This document shows, one piece after another, positions 37,553 to 50,189 of a stretch of 64,000 nucleotides of DNA. Below the pieces are notes generated by a model. The model was given only the letters and a program-made list of their open reading frames with translations, did not search any database and had not been told where the DNA came from. The stretch's first letter is position 1. Every line of letters starts with the position of its first letter. Origin of the DNA: Trichomonas vaginalis G3 (Eukaryota > Parabasalia > Trichomonadida > Trichomonadidae); contig NC_067206.1 in NCBI RefSeq assembly GCF_026262505.1, positions 14,380,205-14,444,204 on the forward strand, written 5' to 3'. The translations under genes and the position numbers were made by a program.

Positions 37553-40500
37553 ACTGTGAAGAGAAGGCAAGGATTTAATTTTATCGCACAAAAATTGATA
37601 CAGGTACTAATTTGGAAACACGTTTTAGTAACTGCACACAGGGAATACAAAATAAATCCCACCTGAAGCTTTGATGTGTTGCGATGATGAGTTCACCTTC
37701 ACTTTTGACATGCACCCAAGACACAGAGACCCCATAGTTCCACTCACTAATTATACAAGCCAGAACGTTGAATGTGGAATTAATAGAGCGCTGCTCGAAG
37801 AGTAAGATTAGAAGATTTAGTTTCATATTTATTTCAATGAAAAAGTGAAAGAAATTTGAGAGATTCTTCACTTTGAAATTAACTTATAGCAACAGGAGGA
37901 CACTATATAGACAATAGATGAAATAGAAACAGAAAAAATTATTCCCATCTTCTTTTACTTGTAGTTTACGTTAGAGCTATTTACTTATATATATCTGAAT
38001 CACTCATTGCGTGAGATCATATGGAATAGTACCATACGCGTAAATCATGATTACTTTAAGAGTATACAAATACGATTGACACAAAATCGAGACACTATAG
38101 TATGAAATCTTCCATAAAACGGCAGAAAAAGTGTCTTGGTCAAAATTCCTCTCGACCAAACTTGTCCATTCGTTTCCGAGACTAGATTTTTATTTAAGTT
38201 TTGGTATCATGCATCGTATCACTAGCCAAAGTTTTTGAGAAGACGCACAAGAAAAATATTAAAAGAATAAAGCACACCAACATGCATTGCCTATATGTAC
38301 ACAAGGCTTTTATCTGTTGGCACAACTAGAAACAACTACAGAAATGAAGTTGAAAAATGGCAAAGATTTGGCTGGCTCACAACAAAAGCACAATTAAAGA
38401 AAAAGAACAAAGTATGAGTCGTACAAACAAAATTAGTGCTTTCTTAGAAGTTGGCTAAAAGAACTCAATAACAAATTACGAACTCTGAAAAAGGAAATAT
38501 CGAACTGCGTCAAAAGGTGTTAACAGGCAGACGAATATAGAGAAAAAGAGGACATAATGAAAGTCGAACAACAACCCACGAACCAGCACAAAAAGGATTA
38601 GAACGAAGTACATCTGACGTACAATTGAAAGAATGCACGTATCAATCCTTGCTAGTTTGCAATACGTATACAGATACTCGCGAAAAAACTCGATGAAAAC
38701 CATATAAGAACGGTGTGTGCATCTCTCCTCCTGAAACCCGTATGAGAAGTAGATAATATTTGACAGGCGAGAATCAATTATAGATTTACTGCCTTGGAAA
38801 CTCGAACGCTTTCTAAGGGACACACATCGATAAACAACAGAGCAGATAAGGAGAATCCGAGATATTCGCTCTTTGTTCACATTCACAACAATTTAGTTTT
38901 TCAATTAAGAAAACGATGAGCACACGAACTATAATAACTGATATCGTGCAATAATAGATTGAACATTTTTTGCTTTCGACTGTCTCATACGGCTTGGTAG
39001 TTGTTAATCTCGAAACAAATAAAGCAATCATTGCGTGCATCACAATAGCCAACAGCGGATCCATTGATGTCAAATGGCGCTTCGAGGATGTCAAATCATC
39101 TAAGAATACTGTTCGAGATTTAGTGGAGTGACGAACAGAACCAATTTGATGACAAACAGAAATGTTCGAAATCTTGATAGAATGAAGATGAAGTCGCCAA
39201 ATTATGGAACAAAAATACAAAAAGACACTTGGAGAACCTGTACTTACCAGAATCAGAAATTAGTAGGAAACAGTGCTTGAACTTAACAACAACTTGAATA
39301 TCTAACTAATGTAACATAGAACTAGATCTCTATTAAGCGAATGACGAGAAAAACAAAATAGAAGCTGAACTAAATAAAAGTCAAAATGCAAGAGAGCAAC
39401 GAATTAATTTCTTTTTACAAATGAAATGAAAAGATGAATGAATCGAAGTTTCCTTCACAAGTAGAGGAGTAGAGAATGGCTCCTGTGTCATGGACATCCT
39501 CTATTGTTCTGTATTCGCTTTTATATATCTTGTTGTGGCTAATTGAAACTAATGCGAGAAGAAAATGATTTGATTTAGCATCTTTGGGAAAGTCAATTTT
39601 GCACTCACAATTAAATGTTATTAAAAATGTCAAAATGACTTCTAATATTCAGTAGAATTTGCGCTACGTAATCCAAAACTCACAGCAATATATTATATCG
39701 ATTGGGCATCTCAGGGATTACCAAAGGGATGACTCTGCCACTATACGAGAACGGTCGCGAAATTCTTGAGATACCAAGAGGATTCAGTTTATTATTCACA
39801 TACCAACAGGAGAAGACTTTTTGCAAGATTTTCTTGGCATGAAAAATTTATCCATCTCAAATTTGTGTGGTATCCAATCTATTCTTTAAATGTAGCTATC
39901 TAGTGGATGAGTTTACCCCCAAGTGTAATTAGAAAAGCTGCTTAAAAACTTTGCTCTGGATCCTACCTCGTTATATAGTAGAAGAGACGCACAAATTGAT
40001 CCTTTAGTTTAATACTCACCTAGTATTTACTTTCCAAAGAATTCCAGAAATTAAGTGGAAGAACTCAAGTTTTGGATCTGAAACCACAATGAGATGAAAC
40101 TGCGTCGCAACGTATTTGCATCTGTAAAGTAGCATATACAGCATACATCTCTCAAAATCGAAATACACCTAATAGCACTGTTACAAAGTTGTCCACTGGA
40201 AGATTTTCAGATAACATTCTTCGTATGTTCGATACAGAGTGTTTTAAGTTCAATTTTCCTCGGTCATTCACTTTCTCACGAATTAAGAAGCAACAGTGTT
40301 TGACAACGATTACTTGTCATTCAAGCTTCCATGATCAAACACCTGCGTGAAGAACGCTGAAGAGACGAGTGAGCTTTCCATAGCAATGTCCTCTAGATAT
40401 GGAGTGCTAAATACGCTGTTACAACGCGATGTCGTGAAGAACAAAATGTTGTCAGTTGAGTATATGCAGTTCAACTCCGATGTGGGCGAATTTTTGGAGA

Positions 40501-43500
40501 GGAATCAGGAGCGAATTGCTATGGCATCTTATTAAGAGCACATTAGTAGAATAGAAGCTGTCCAAGGGAATGGAAGAGAAGAACGGCTGAAGCAGACTTT
40601 ATCTCACGCACTCGCAATATCATAAGAGATAAACAGTGTTATCCGAACAATTTCCAATCTGCTTAGTGCTAGAATGTTTCCAGTACATAATTTTTTCTTT
40701 GCGATTGAACAACATTGTTCTTCTAGTACACTTTTGAGTACTTACCCAATTTTTCCTTGAAGTTTTTTGCGTCTAGTTTAATTTTGACTAGTCCTCGATC
40801 TGCTGGATTGTTCTTGTAATGCCATGAAGTAATTAATCGAAAGATCACAAAAGATTTTGGTTTTGTCGTCTGTCACTGAGTTACTCAATAATTATTGGTC
40901 CGCAAAGTATTCTAGCCAATATTTTTAAGCTTTCAGATTTGGCCAAATTTTGATTGAACACAAAATACATTTCTGTCGAATGGGATCTCCTATCTATGAA
41001 TCCTGGCCCTCAGAGGAACAACCTTAGAGAACATAACAGTGATCTTTCTGAAACTTGCTGTATATCGAAAATATTTTTGGTTCAGGCAAGAGTTCAAAGA
41101 TAATGAGGGATCCAAGAACGATTCTCCTATCTTGAACACTATAAATTTTCCTATAAAACGAATTTTTTGTGACATATTCGCAATATAAATGTAGCAACAA
41201 AATACATTGCATAACTCTTTATTGAAATGGATATTCTTTGCTCATCGTATGAGAAAGTGCATGACGGTGTATAGATGTCAGTTAATCCAGTACTTAAATT
41301 GTTGTCATTTAGACTGAGCTCTGCTTTGGCTATGATATTTTGGACATTCCTTTTCCTTTTGACACGTTAAAACCTGCTTCGACCACTTGATCCACAATTC
41401 CACAATATTCGCATTCTAGATGTGGACTTTCAGCCGCGTCCGTCCCCAGTGTAAAGTAACGTTGAAGAGCCTGTTCACTAATGCATAACAGATTATTCTA
41501 GAGAGTGTCGCAGTTTGGTTCACAAATTCGCAGAGAAGCATAGAACAGTTGTTGAAGTAATATGGCATAATGCATCAGGACAAAGAGGTTCAACTGGATT
41601 AAAAAATTATACAGAAAAAAGCGTACGAAGTTTGTTCTCAACCAAATTTGAGACAAGAGAATTTGCGTCATAAATTCATTGTAACACAAAATGAAACTTC
41701 ATCCTGAGTTCAGACTGTTTTTTATAGTACAGGGCTGAAATGCGAATGTGAAAGATGTGTGTGAGATGTTCAATAATGATTCAGCAACCAACCAATCACA
41801 AGAGTACAATACGGTGATTCAGGAAAGCGCACAAGGAGATCTAGATAGCTCTAAACGCTCTACAGAAAGTTTTCTCATGAGCAAAGGAATATGAGACGAA
41901 TTGTCTCTCGAAATGTAAGTGAAAGTGGAAAAAGGAGAGACACAGTCACTATCCAGCTTCATACTGGCTTCAACTCCGAGAAGTCACATCATGGCAACCG
42001 TAAGATATGATTCTTTCTGGTTTAGGGTCTAAGAAATCACAATAAGTTCAACGGGAAGTGATTTTGAAGTTTCTGCCTTCCCTTTCAAAGCATAGTCAGA
42101 ATAGGAGAACAGAAGACAACTGTACTAGTTAGCCCACTGGAAAGTTAAGCAAGGAGATACTTAATAGGATGATAACATAGTTTCCTTGTGACGAGAGCTT
42201 AATTTGAGAATCATCGAAATGTACGATTTTAGCCCATTAGTGTTTCAACGACTTAAAGACAAACTTAAAAACTCAAGGAGAAGATTTGTCAAGCCTTGTG
42301 AGAGGGAGGATGCTATGAATGTCACAAACACATTGGTCGGCAGAGATTCAAGAGTCTGTCAGCAAATGAGGCAACCCTTGTAGGATAAAGGTGAGCTAAA
42401 ACCAAACCTCAAAAGTTCGCTAATGATGGATCATCTGTTAGAAATACCTGAATTTCTCAACGATGAATGAGTTTTACAGTCTTGGGTTGCATACCATCTT
42501 GAATGACAACAAGTAGAACACTGCCTTGATATTATGGCACATAGGAATGGCTGCTTCATATAGAATGAAACTTTTGACAGCCGAGGGCAGCAAAGAATCT
42601 GATGTTATTATTACAACAAGGAGACAATCTAGAGAAGAAATATTCATTAAAGGAACAGATTTTCTGGAGTTTTCGATCATTGCTGCTTCGTGGAAGATGG
42701 TAAGTTTCAACTCTACTACAAATTCTAACGTTCTTCGAGATACAGAAAAAGAAGATTAGCACCTTATTGATGTAAACTTTACTTATTTGAAGAATGGATT
42801 GATATCTGTCGTCATATATGAAAGGAGGTGAAACGTTGAACTTAAAAATTAGTTTCCAGACGTTATAAAAATATTTGACGACCCAAAAGGTTGACAGGAA
42901 AAACAACAAACAAGTTTATCAATTTGATTATCAATGTCATCTAACGAGAAGATAATGGAAAACAAAGTATTAAACATCAAGTGACACTAATGATGCATAC
43001 ATATAGAAGAGTCTCAATTGTGGACATGCAAAAGATTGGAAAGAAAAGCACAACTAAATGTTGACTCAGTGTAATTGATTTAAAATTTATAATCTAATAA
43101 TCATTAGACCTATCTGGCAAAAGAAAAACTTAAACAATCCAGATCAATGGACACACAACGACAAACGTACTGAAAAGGAAAGGATTCTAGAATGACGTGA
43201 GATAAGGAAATTTTCATCAATAACATCATAAAATCTCAACACATTCAAAACCTGATAAATATACAAACCGAAAACTAGGTCTCATCCTCATAGGTACGCA
43301 TAATAGTAACAAGAGCTGCTTTGGTCAAACCTTGTAAAAGACACTGACTGACGGGTTCTAAAATTCTTGGCCGATAGAAAAAGTGACAAATGACCTTGAA
43401 GATACATACAGTATGAAAAAGAACAATCGAGTATTATCTGCTTACTTGGTGTATCGCTTGAAGAGATACACCAGAACAGGACAATGAACAATTGTCAGAT

Positions 43501-44688
43501 GGGACATGTTGTGAATGGTAAAAGAAAGAAATGTTATGAATTATTCACTCAGAAATACTTTGTTGATGAGAGTACACTCTCTCCATAATTCTTCGAAGAT
43601 CTTCATTCTCAATTCTTCGCACTCAATTGAATAGGAGTGTCCGTCTTCTTTGCTTCATAGTACACACATCGAGGAAAGGGCTCTGTATTCGAAGTAACAA
43701 TGCCCAGTAACAGGTTTTGTGACTGTAATTAAGAAATAAAGAATTCTAAATTGAGTGACATACAGAAGCGTGACAGTGATGTGAGACATATTTAGGTGTT
43801 GTCGCTCAAAAGAAAGCAACGCATATTTAGACTCTATTTATAGTTTATGCAAATTTTTGTTTTGTTAATTTTGTTATTTTTATCATAAAATATTAGTTAT
43901 TTGTTGTGAATAGTTTATGTATCTTTGAAATCAATATTCACAGCGACTGATTAGACGTAATTTAACCACTAATGTTGATTAAAAACGATATGATAGAAAT
44001 TCACCTCTCAGAAAATACTAGATATTCACTCAAAACCATTTTAAGAGTCATTTGTAGATAACTCTATTCTAGTATAGAACTTAAAAATACTAAGGAATAC
44101 TACTGTTGATTAAGGAATTAGATGATCAAATGCAGAAGATATATATCATGATCCCTCAAAAACAAGAGAAACTACCAATATATAGCCTACAAATAAATGA
44201 TGAATAATGGAGAAAACGAGAAGGAATGATCATCTGTACAATAGAAATATAAACAGAAATCAAAACATAACGATCCAGATGGTAACTTTCACTTGGTTAA
44301 AGTTTTGTCAATGGCATTATATGTGATCACTAGGAAACTTTTAGAAATGGAGTTGCTGACGTAAATATGCTTATATATGTAAGGTTGTATAATAAACAAT
44401 TGTGCTTCTTAGATAAACTCTTTTAGGTCAAGTAAGTGCATATATTTTTCTGTACGAGGAAATTGAATCTTAAGAATTCAACAAGAAGTAATTTTTCAGA
44501 GCTTAATTCTCAAATTTGTTTACCTTCACAAGATTACTGCAAAGATAAACTTAAAAATTGAATTGAAAATAATCGTGTACCCTGAGAATGAAGTGTCTAA
44601 GCTTTTCTTTTAGGAGTCCATCTCTAAGCAATGCTCGCTCGTATACAACTACGATTTCTCACTACTGGTTGCGAATTGCTGCTTAAAC
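37553..44688. other. Anomalous 7-kb stretch without recognisable gene
   Basis: No frame is longer than about 135 codons and none shows a known motif. Runs of A or T longer than six are scarce from about 38 to 43.8 kb, whereas they abound elsewhere, and the composition is less AT-rich. It could be unpolished long-read sequence next to the gap, a strongly mutated copy of an element, or non-coding DNA of different origin. From about 43.8 kb the sequence gradually returns to the AT-rich style of Maverick B. Confidence 0.5.
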
Positions 44689-45117
44689 TTGGAAATATTG
44701 ATATATGTACCTATTTCTTATTTCGTATCCAGTAAATCTGCTCTTCTGAATGCAGAGTTTTCAGCTTTAGTAAACTCAAACACTTTAGCAAACATAAACT
44801 TAACCTTAGTCGACGCAAACTTTGTTCCTGTAAAACTTTTATGTCCTATGTATTTGTCAATGACGGCAGAAAGTTTCGATTGGAAGATGCAACTGGTGAA
44901 AGTATTGTACTACAAGAACACACTTCACAACAAAATAGCTCAAGAACAACAAATGGACAAATGCAACAAATGCAACAACAAAGTCAAGAATAAAAAAAAT
45001 ATTTTTTTTTATTTTTATAAAAATGTACAGAATAGACGTTTCAGATTTTTATTGACTTCCAAGCGTTCAGAAATATGTGTCCATTTAGAGACTATAACAA
45101 AGCAGTCGAGAATTTGA
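44689..45117 (+). CDS. Maverick B hypothetical fragment, 142 aa
   Basis: The first 90 residues have plausible protein character, with an Asn/Ala/Leu/Ser pattern (NAEFSALVNSNTLANINLTL) and a Cys/Asn repeat near the end (QMDKCNKCNNKVKNKK). The last 40 codons are AT-rich upstream sequence of the next gene. No family is recognised and the start is uncertain. Confidence 0.3.
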   Translation: MEILIYVPISYFVSSKSALLNAEFSALVNSNTLANINLTLVDANFVPVKLLCPMYLSMTAESFDWKMQLVKVLYYKNTLHNKIAQEQQMDKCNKCNNKVKNKKNIFFYFYKNVQNRRFRFLLTSKRSEICVHLETITKQSRI

Positions 45118-46233
45118 AACGTTTAGTTTATTTATGTCGACTCTGCCCAGAATGTTATGTCATGAAAGAATGGGATGTTGTCTTTAACAAACCAAGAGCA
45201 ACAATAGTTTTCAGAACAAGAATGTAGACAGAAACTTAAGAAAATAAAAGTCGTACAAGTTGGTATGAAGATGTTAGATGCTTGGGATATCTTATTGTCA
45301 AAGTTAGAAGATTTTTCAGTTCGTGGTATAAAGTTCTATACACCATCTCCAAACTTCTATTCTATCTTCACTGGATATAAATACGAACAAGTAGAATGGA
45401 AAGAAATGTTATAGAAGCTTGGTTAGACCATGTCAAAGAAATAATATGCAATGGAAACGAAAGAGTCTATGAGTATATCTTATGTTGGTTTGCAAAACAT
45501 CTTACAATATCCAAGTGCTAAAAATGAAACTGCTCTCATTATAATTGGAAAACAAGGAACTGGTAAGAACACATTCTTTACAGATATTTGTGCAAACTGT
45601 TAGAGGGCTATTCGAACCTAATATGACAAAACTTAGAAAACATCTGCGGTAAATTTAACTCTTCAATAGAGAATATGAAACTTATAGTATGTAACGAACT
45701 TACAAAGTATAGATACAACAAAGGTTTTAAACTCAGATGCTTTGAAGAGTCTTATAACAGACAAAGTTGGAGTTGTTTGAAAGAAAATATAAAGACCAAA
45801 GAGTTTGTGAAAATGTTGCAAATTTCATCATGGTTTCAAACAATGTTGTTCCGATGAAGTTAGAAAGTTCTGACAGAGATATGTAGTTGTCAGAACGTCA
45901 GATTCTCATATGCAAGATACAGAATATTTTGACGACTTAGCAGAAACTTTGACACCTAACTTTTACAACCACTTGTTCTCATATTTCATGACATTAGATA
46001 TTTCAAAGTTCAATCCAAGACAAATTCCACATACCGAAGAAAGACAAACATTGTTAGAAGCAAACAAGAGTGTATATGAACTGTTTATAGATGAAACTGA
46101 CTTTGTGTCATTAGATGAAAGGTCATTGTACGATGAATATAAACAGTATTGTCAAGAGTATGGTTATATGGCAGCGTCTAAACGAACATCTTGGCAAATG
46201 TCAAAAATCTTTTGGATGTACAGAACGGCGTAA
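45030..46233 (+). pseudogene. Maverick B SF3 (D5-like) helicase region, broken
   Basis: A Walker A-type motif (IIIGKQGTGKNTFF) is visible near 45540-45580, preceded by EYILCWFAKHL-like and followed by a CNELTKYRYNKGF-like segment and an arginine-rich C-terminal part. This order matches viral superfamily-3 helicases of the D5/primase-helicase type used by virophages, polinton-like viruses and poxviruses. Maverick A shows no such gene. Fossil with several breaks. Confidence 0.6.
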
Positions 46234-46249
46234 TACAAAGAAAATTTTT

Positions 46250-46295
46250 CTGAGTAAATTTAAAAAAAATATTTTTTTTATTTATTTGAAATGTA
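46250..46295 (+). promoter_or_regulatory. Promoter-like cassette, Maverick B type, copy 1
   Basis: TTTCTGAGTAAATTTAAAAA followed by AAATATTTTTTTTATTT before an ATG. An almost identical sequence lies at 46595-46645, and a similar A-run/T-run at 44988-45025. They mark three successive gene starts on the forward strand. Confidence 0.5.
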
Positions 46296-46594
46296 CGCTG
46301 AGTTGTTTTGAGAAGACCGTTGGGAAACTTGTTTGTTAGATAGAAATGAAATTCACTGTTGTGAGTCATTTGAAGTCAAAACAAAGAGACAAAAAGAGTT
46401 TTAAGCGGATGGGAGCAAAATAACGGATATGCGCCTATTCTGGTTAGATTGTCCTTATGAAATGTATGAAAAAGGCTTTATATGAAGAATATAGAAAATA
46501 TTGTCATGAAAACGATATATAGAGATCTAAGCTCTGTATGAGAAATTCATAAACATCTTTCGAAGTTCGGAATGGCAAATATAGAAAGAAATAA

Positions 46595-46645
46595 TTTTTC
46601 TGAGTAAATTTTTAAAAAATATTTTTTTTATCCGATAGAAAAAGA
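46595..46645 (+). promoter_or_regulatory. Promoter-like cassette, Maverick B type, copy 2
   Basis: TTTTTCTGAGTAAATTTTTA then AAAAATATTTTTTTTATCCG before the ATG at 46646. Near identity with 46250-46295 in otherwise decayed sequence argues that this cassette is a conserved signal. Confidence 0.5.
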
Positions 46646-47066
46646 TGGCAAAATTCATCTCAGTAAATAAGTACATGACAGAAGTCAAAGATAAGTTAGC
46701 TCCATTCGCATATTTGAATGTTTACTTCTATAATTTTGAAAAGTCTACATTTGACAAAGTTTGGAACATTGCACCAGTTAAAGTTTGCTGTTGTTAGAAA
46801 AAGTGGTGCAACTTTTGAAGACTTAGACATAGAAGGTTTGTTGACAGTCAAAGAAAATTTTGACAGAAAGTTCTCAAAACTCGAGAAAGGTAAAGCATAC
46901 AAACTTGTTATACCTTATGAACCAAAGAAAGCAGACGACTATGAATATTATGAGTCTAAGATAGTTGAAGTTCAAGGTAAATTGGGTAAAAAGATTTTAG
47001 AGTCTAAGCCAGTGTTTCTCCTAAAGAGGAAGAGAACATTGACATTGACCCAGAAATGTTCTAAAA
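46646..47066 (+). pseudogene. Maverick B hypothetical gene region, broken
   Basis: Forward coding sequence with plausible segments such as KSGATFEDLDIEGLLTVKEN and GKAYKLVIPYEPKKADDYEY. The rest of the open frame beyond about 47060 is Ser/Leu noise antisense to another gene. No family is recognised; the region is broken. Confidence 0.4.
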
Positions 47067-47067
47067 A

Positions 47068-47550
47068 TAAATTTTATTTTTTACATGTCATATCTCACCT
47101 TCTCTGGAACTGGTTCACGGTTCTTTCTTCTCTTCTACTTTCTTTTCTTCTACTTTCTTTTCTTTCTTTTCTCTCTTCTTCTTCTTTTCTGGTGGAGTTA
47201 TGTCAAATTTCTCAGAACCATATTTATGTAAAAGTTCTTTGTCCTTTAATAGCTCTTCTATTCTGTTTCCTATTTCATCTTCAAGAACAGCGCATGTGTC
47301 TTCTTTGCATTCTAAGAACTTTTGTTGGACTTCATCTCTCCAAGAGGCGTCATCTCTGTCAACAAGTCTGTCATTGACAAACTTAAAGACTTCTCTGCCT
47401 AATGTTTTATGGTTCTTGTCATATTCCAGAAACAGAACTTTAGAACAAATTCACCTTTCTTGTTTACACTATGTAAGATTTTATGGTCGAAGATGTTTTG
47501 CTGTCAAAAAGCTTGTCTCGAAATAGATAGCGAAATCGCTAGACATTTTC
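47068..47550 (-). pseudogene. Maverick B counterpart of the 31218-31592 gene, broken
   Basis: Reverse-strand coding sequence rich in Lys and Glu, with RDDASWRDEVQQKFLECKED and GNRIEELLKDKELLHKYG, ending in KKxEEK repeats. The pattern of acidic and basic helices and one segment (KYDKNHKTLGREVFKFVNDR) resemble the Maverick A gene. Treated as a broken fossil. Confidence 0.45.
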
Positions 47551-47583
47551 AAAAAGATAAAAATTTTAATTTTTCCTAAAAAA

Positions 47584-48462
47584 TATGTTAGAAAAAAAGT
47601 TTGCTGACATTGACAAGAAATTTGAGAATGTTTTAAATAAGAACAAGAGGAAGTTGGAAAAATGCTCAGATAAAACCCATACATGACAAGTTCCTATTTG
47701 CTCAGAATGGTATAACAGGTCTAATCGCACCACCTGGGTCGGGTAAGACTTTCACTTATCTTAAAATGGCTGCACAACAACAAGAACTAGATGAGAAGAA
47801 CCCATTCTATGAGTTAGGTAGTCATTTGTAGTACTTCTGGTCAATTTGACCAAACCGTCAATTCGTTCAAAGATATTATAAAGAAGTCTAAGTTAGTATG
47901 TATAAAAGACCTCTGAGTTGTTAGATTGGATAAAGAAGTACCCAAAGAAGAGTTTTGGTGTACAATGCTATAAATGAGTATATAAATTCTAAGTTCAAAG
48001 ACCAAATGAGGAAATGCAGAGAATATTAGAGAAGAAACACTTCAGAAACAAACAGAAAGAGATAGAATACATTTCGAAGAAATTGCAATCTTACGATTGG
48101 AAGACTTACCCTCACAGATGTCTTCTTATCTTAGATGATTTCGCCTCTCATCCTTTGTTAAAGAACAGAGAACAAGATATGTGTCGAATTCTTAAGAAGC
48201 TCAGACACTTTAACATCTCAGTTGTCATTTGTGTACAGACAGCAAAGAGTTTAAGTAAGGATGTTAAAAGAATACTTACTGACATAATACTTTTTTCCCG
48301 GATTGTCCGAAGACGATTTCATGGAACTTATGAAAGAGTCCATGGCAGGTAAGTTTGACAGACATGAACTATGGAGAAGTATAAAGTCATACAAGACCCT
48401 CATACTTCTTTCAGAATTCATATCTACGCAAACAAAGTTCAAATTGTAAAAAGTCAAGCTTG
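47584..48462 (+). pseudogene. Maverick B packaging ATPase (A32/FtsK-HerA-like) region, broken
   Basis: APPGSGKTFTYLK is a Walker A motif near 47730, and CLLILDDFASHPLL a Walker B segment near 48120; ISVVICVQTAKSL follows as the sensor strand. This is the same ATPase as at 21200-22085. Fossil with several breaks. Confidence 0.75.
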
Positions 48463-48570
48463 AAAAATGTAAGTGTTTAGTCTTAGTAAGTCTGTTGTGG
48501 TGCTGGGGCTGTCGGTCCTTCTGGCTTTGGAATGGACTCGGTTGGTGGTACGTCGGACATTCGTTTGTGT

Positions 48571-48808
48571 CCTGTTCGGAAGGAAGAACTTTTCCAGTTG
48601 TCGGGAAAAACTTTTCCTGTCGGAAGGAAAAATTTTTTTTTTGTTGGAAGGAAAAATTTTTCCAGTTGTCGGGAAAAAAGTTCTCAATTTTCGAAAATTT
48701 GAATGGTTTACGGACGGACAACAGGAAAATTTTTTCCAGTTGTCGGGAAAATTTTTTCTTGTCGGATGGAAAAACTTTTTCTGTCGGAAGGAAAAACTTT
48801 TTCTGTCT
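48571..48808. repeat. Array of GGAAAAATTTTTCC-type palindromes
   Basis: About eight repeats of roughly 25-32 bp combine (G)GAAGGAAAAA, CTTTTTCC or ATTTTTCC, AGTTGTCGGGAAAAA. Adjacent units can pair with each other. Long frames of 110-200 codons exist on both strands through the array but are repeat artefacts. It sits between the ATPase region and the KilA-N gene. Confidence 0.85.
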
Positions 48809-49065
48809 GTATGTTTGGTATCGGAATGCCAGAAGGATTTGACAAGACAATTTACATCTAGAGCTACATGAGCCATCTTTGGTGTCAAGCTTGAAAATAA
48901 ATGGTTCATTAACTCTGCTTGTTTGAAGTTGTCAAAAATACTCTGTTATTTTTTCCTTTAACAATGGCAAATCTTCTTTGAAGGTAAGTATTGTACAACC
49001 TTTCATATCATAGTGTGTTTGAGGTAAAGTATCTTGAACTATTTGTTTCACATCTTCATTCGGTG

Positions 49066-49833
49066 TCATTGAAATCGGTAAGTTTTCGCGATAGAACAAT
49101 TTCTGTCAGATTTGTAAATCTTAGCAAGGTCGTAAAAGCTTTTGTTGTTTCTTCTGACTAAATGCAACATAACCATATCTTTATCTTCTTCATTTTCCAT
49201 CTCTTCAGTATAAATCATATACTTATAGTTCTTTTCCTTTCCTTTTGGTACCGCAACGTGGCCGAACGTTAGTATTCTTTTCTGAATGTTTTTGTCTTTT
49301 GCTTCAAGCTTGTTCTCTAGCTCTTCACGTTCTTGTCTGTGAATTTCGTCAAGAAGTCTGTAAATATTCCAAGCATAACGAGGCGAAGCCCACATTGCAA
49401 CAGCATTTACAAGAAGTCTATGTACATAATATCCTCTCAAACCGTTTGGCAATTTTTCACGATTTTCATAGAGTTTTGGCGACCAGGGTTTTTTCCCTAC
49501 TCGCTGTTCTTCACTGTTTTCATAGAGTTTTGGCGACTGCGGTTTTTTACTTACTCGCTGTTCTTCACTGTTTTCATGAGTTTTAGGCGACCCAGAAAAA
49601 AGTCGGTCTCGCTGTGCTTCGCTCAAAAGTTCTTGTGTGCTTTGGTTCCTAAACCAGTCTTGTGGTTTCTTAGTATCTGGAGCAAAACATGCTGTCAAAA
49701 TACTTTGCATTTGGTACATATCGTCTTTGACCGAACGAATGAGACGGAGTTGTTTGTTAAACTGTATGTACTCGTATTCTTCATTTATGGCTTCATGAAC
49801 GATAGCAGTGTTGTGTTTCTCTGTTGTTGACAT
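49066..49833 (-). CDS. KilA-N/DUF3627-like protein of Maverick B, about 256 aa
   Basis: Closely matches the Maverick A protein at 31700-32614: HEAINEEYEYIQFNKQLRLI and ILTACFAPDTKKPQDWFRNQ at the start, GLRGYYVHRLLVNAVAMWAS in the KilA-N core, and the C-terminal YKYMIYTEEMENEEDKDMVM domain. A repeat unit SPKLYENSEEQRVGKKP varies in copy number relative to A. I place the start at the ATG at 49833 after the promoter-like cassette; the longer upstream frame is cassette sequence. The C-terminus differs from that in A. Confidence 0.82.
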   Translation of the reverse strand: MSTTEKHNTAIVHEAINEEYEYIQFNKQLRLIRSVKDDMYQMQSILTACFAPDTKKPQDWFRNQSTQELLSEAQRDRLFSGSPKTHENSEEQRVSKKPQSPKLYENSEEQRVGKKPWSPKLYENREKLPNGLRGYYVHRLLVNAVAMWASPRYAWNIYRLLDEIHRQEREELENKLEAKDKNIQKRILTFGHVAVPKGKEKNYKYMIYTEEMENEEDKDMVMLHLVRRNNKSFYDLAKIYKSDRNCSIAKTYRFQ

Positions 49834-49905
49834 TACTTCTTTACATACAAAATAAAAAAATATTTTTATAAAAACTAGCGTTATTTTTTCTATCTTAAGA
49901 AATGT
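49834..49905 (-). promoter_or_regulatory. Promoter-like cassette before Maverick B KilA-N gene
   Basis: On the reverse strand CTTAAGATAGAAAAAATAAC, then GCTAGTTTTTATAAAAATAT and TTTTTTATTTTGTATGTAAA before the ATG. It is the counterpart of 28385, 29228 and 31631 in Maverick A. A more decayed third copy with CTTAAG and TAGTCGTAATATTTTT lies near 51845-51910. Confidence 0.7.
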
Positions 49906-50189
49906 TAAAATATCATGGTTACATATGTGAAAAGAAGTCACGAACAAATGAAGTCCATAAGATTCAGCACAAAATTCTGAATTGAATGGTGTGTCATACA
50001 TGTCAAACCGTCAAGAATTGAAGGAGATACGAGGCTATAAAGATTTTGGATATTTTCTGACACACACCCTGAGGGAAAAGTGACAAACACGACGATAGAA
50101 AAAGTGACAAAATTGAGAGAAAGTTGTTCCCCGACCAAAATGCAATCATGTTGAAAAAGTGACATTTGTAAAGTTGGACGATAGGATTT

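Noticed and set aside
38476-39220. Reverse frames of about 135 codons
   Set aside because: Cys/Ile/Phe-rich frames without motif in the low-quality stretch; they overlap one another in different frames.
37553-44688. New gene family in the anomalous stretch (frames such as 40347-40535 and 42556-42909)
   Set aside because: Frames are short, overlap on both strands, lack motifs and lie next to an assembly gap in sequence of doubtful quality.
48251-48909. Frames of 110-200 codons on both strands with Phe/Lys/Ser repeats
   Set aside because: They run through the GGAAAAATTTTTCC repeat array; simultaneous long frames on both strands are a repeat artefact.
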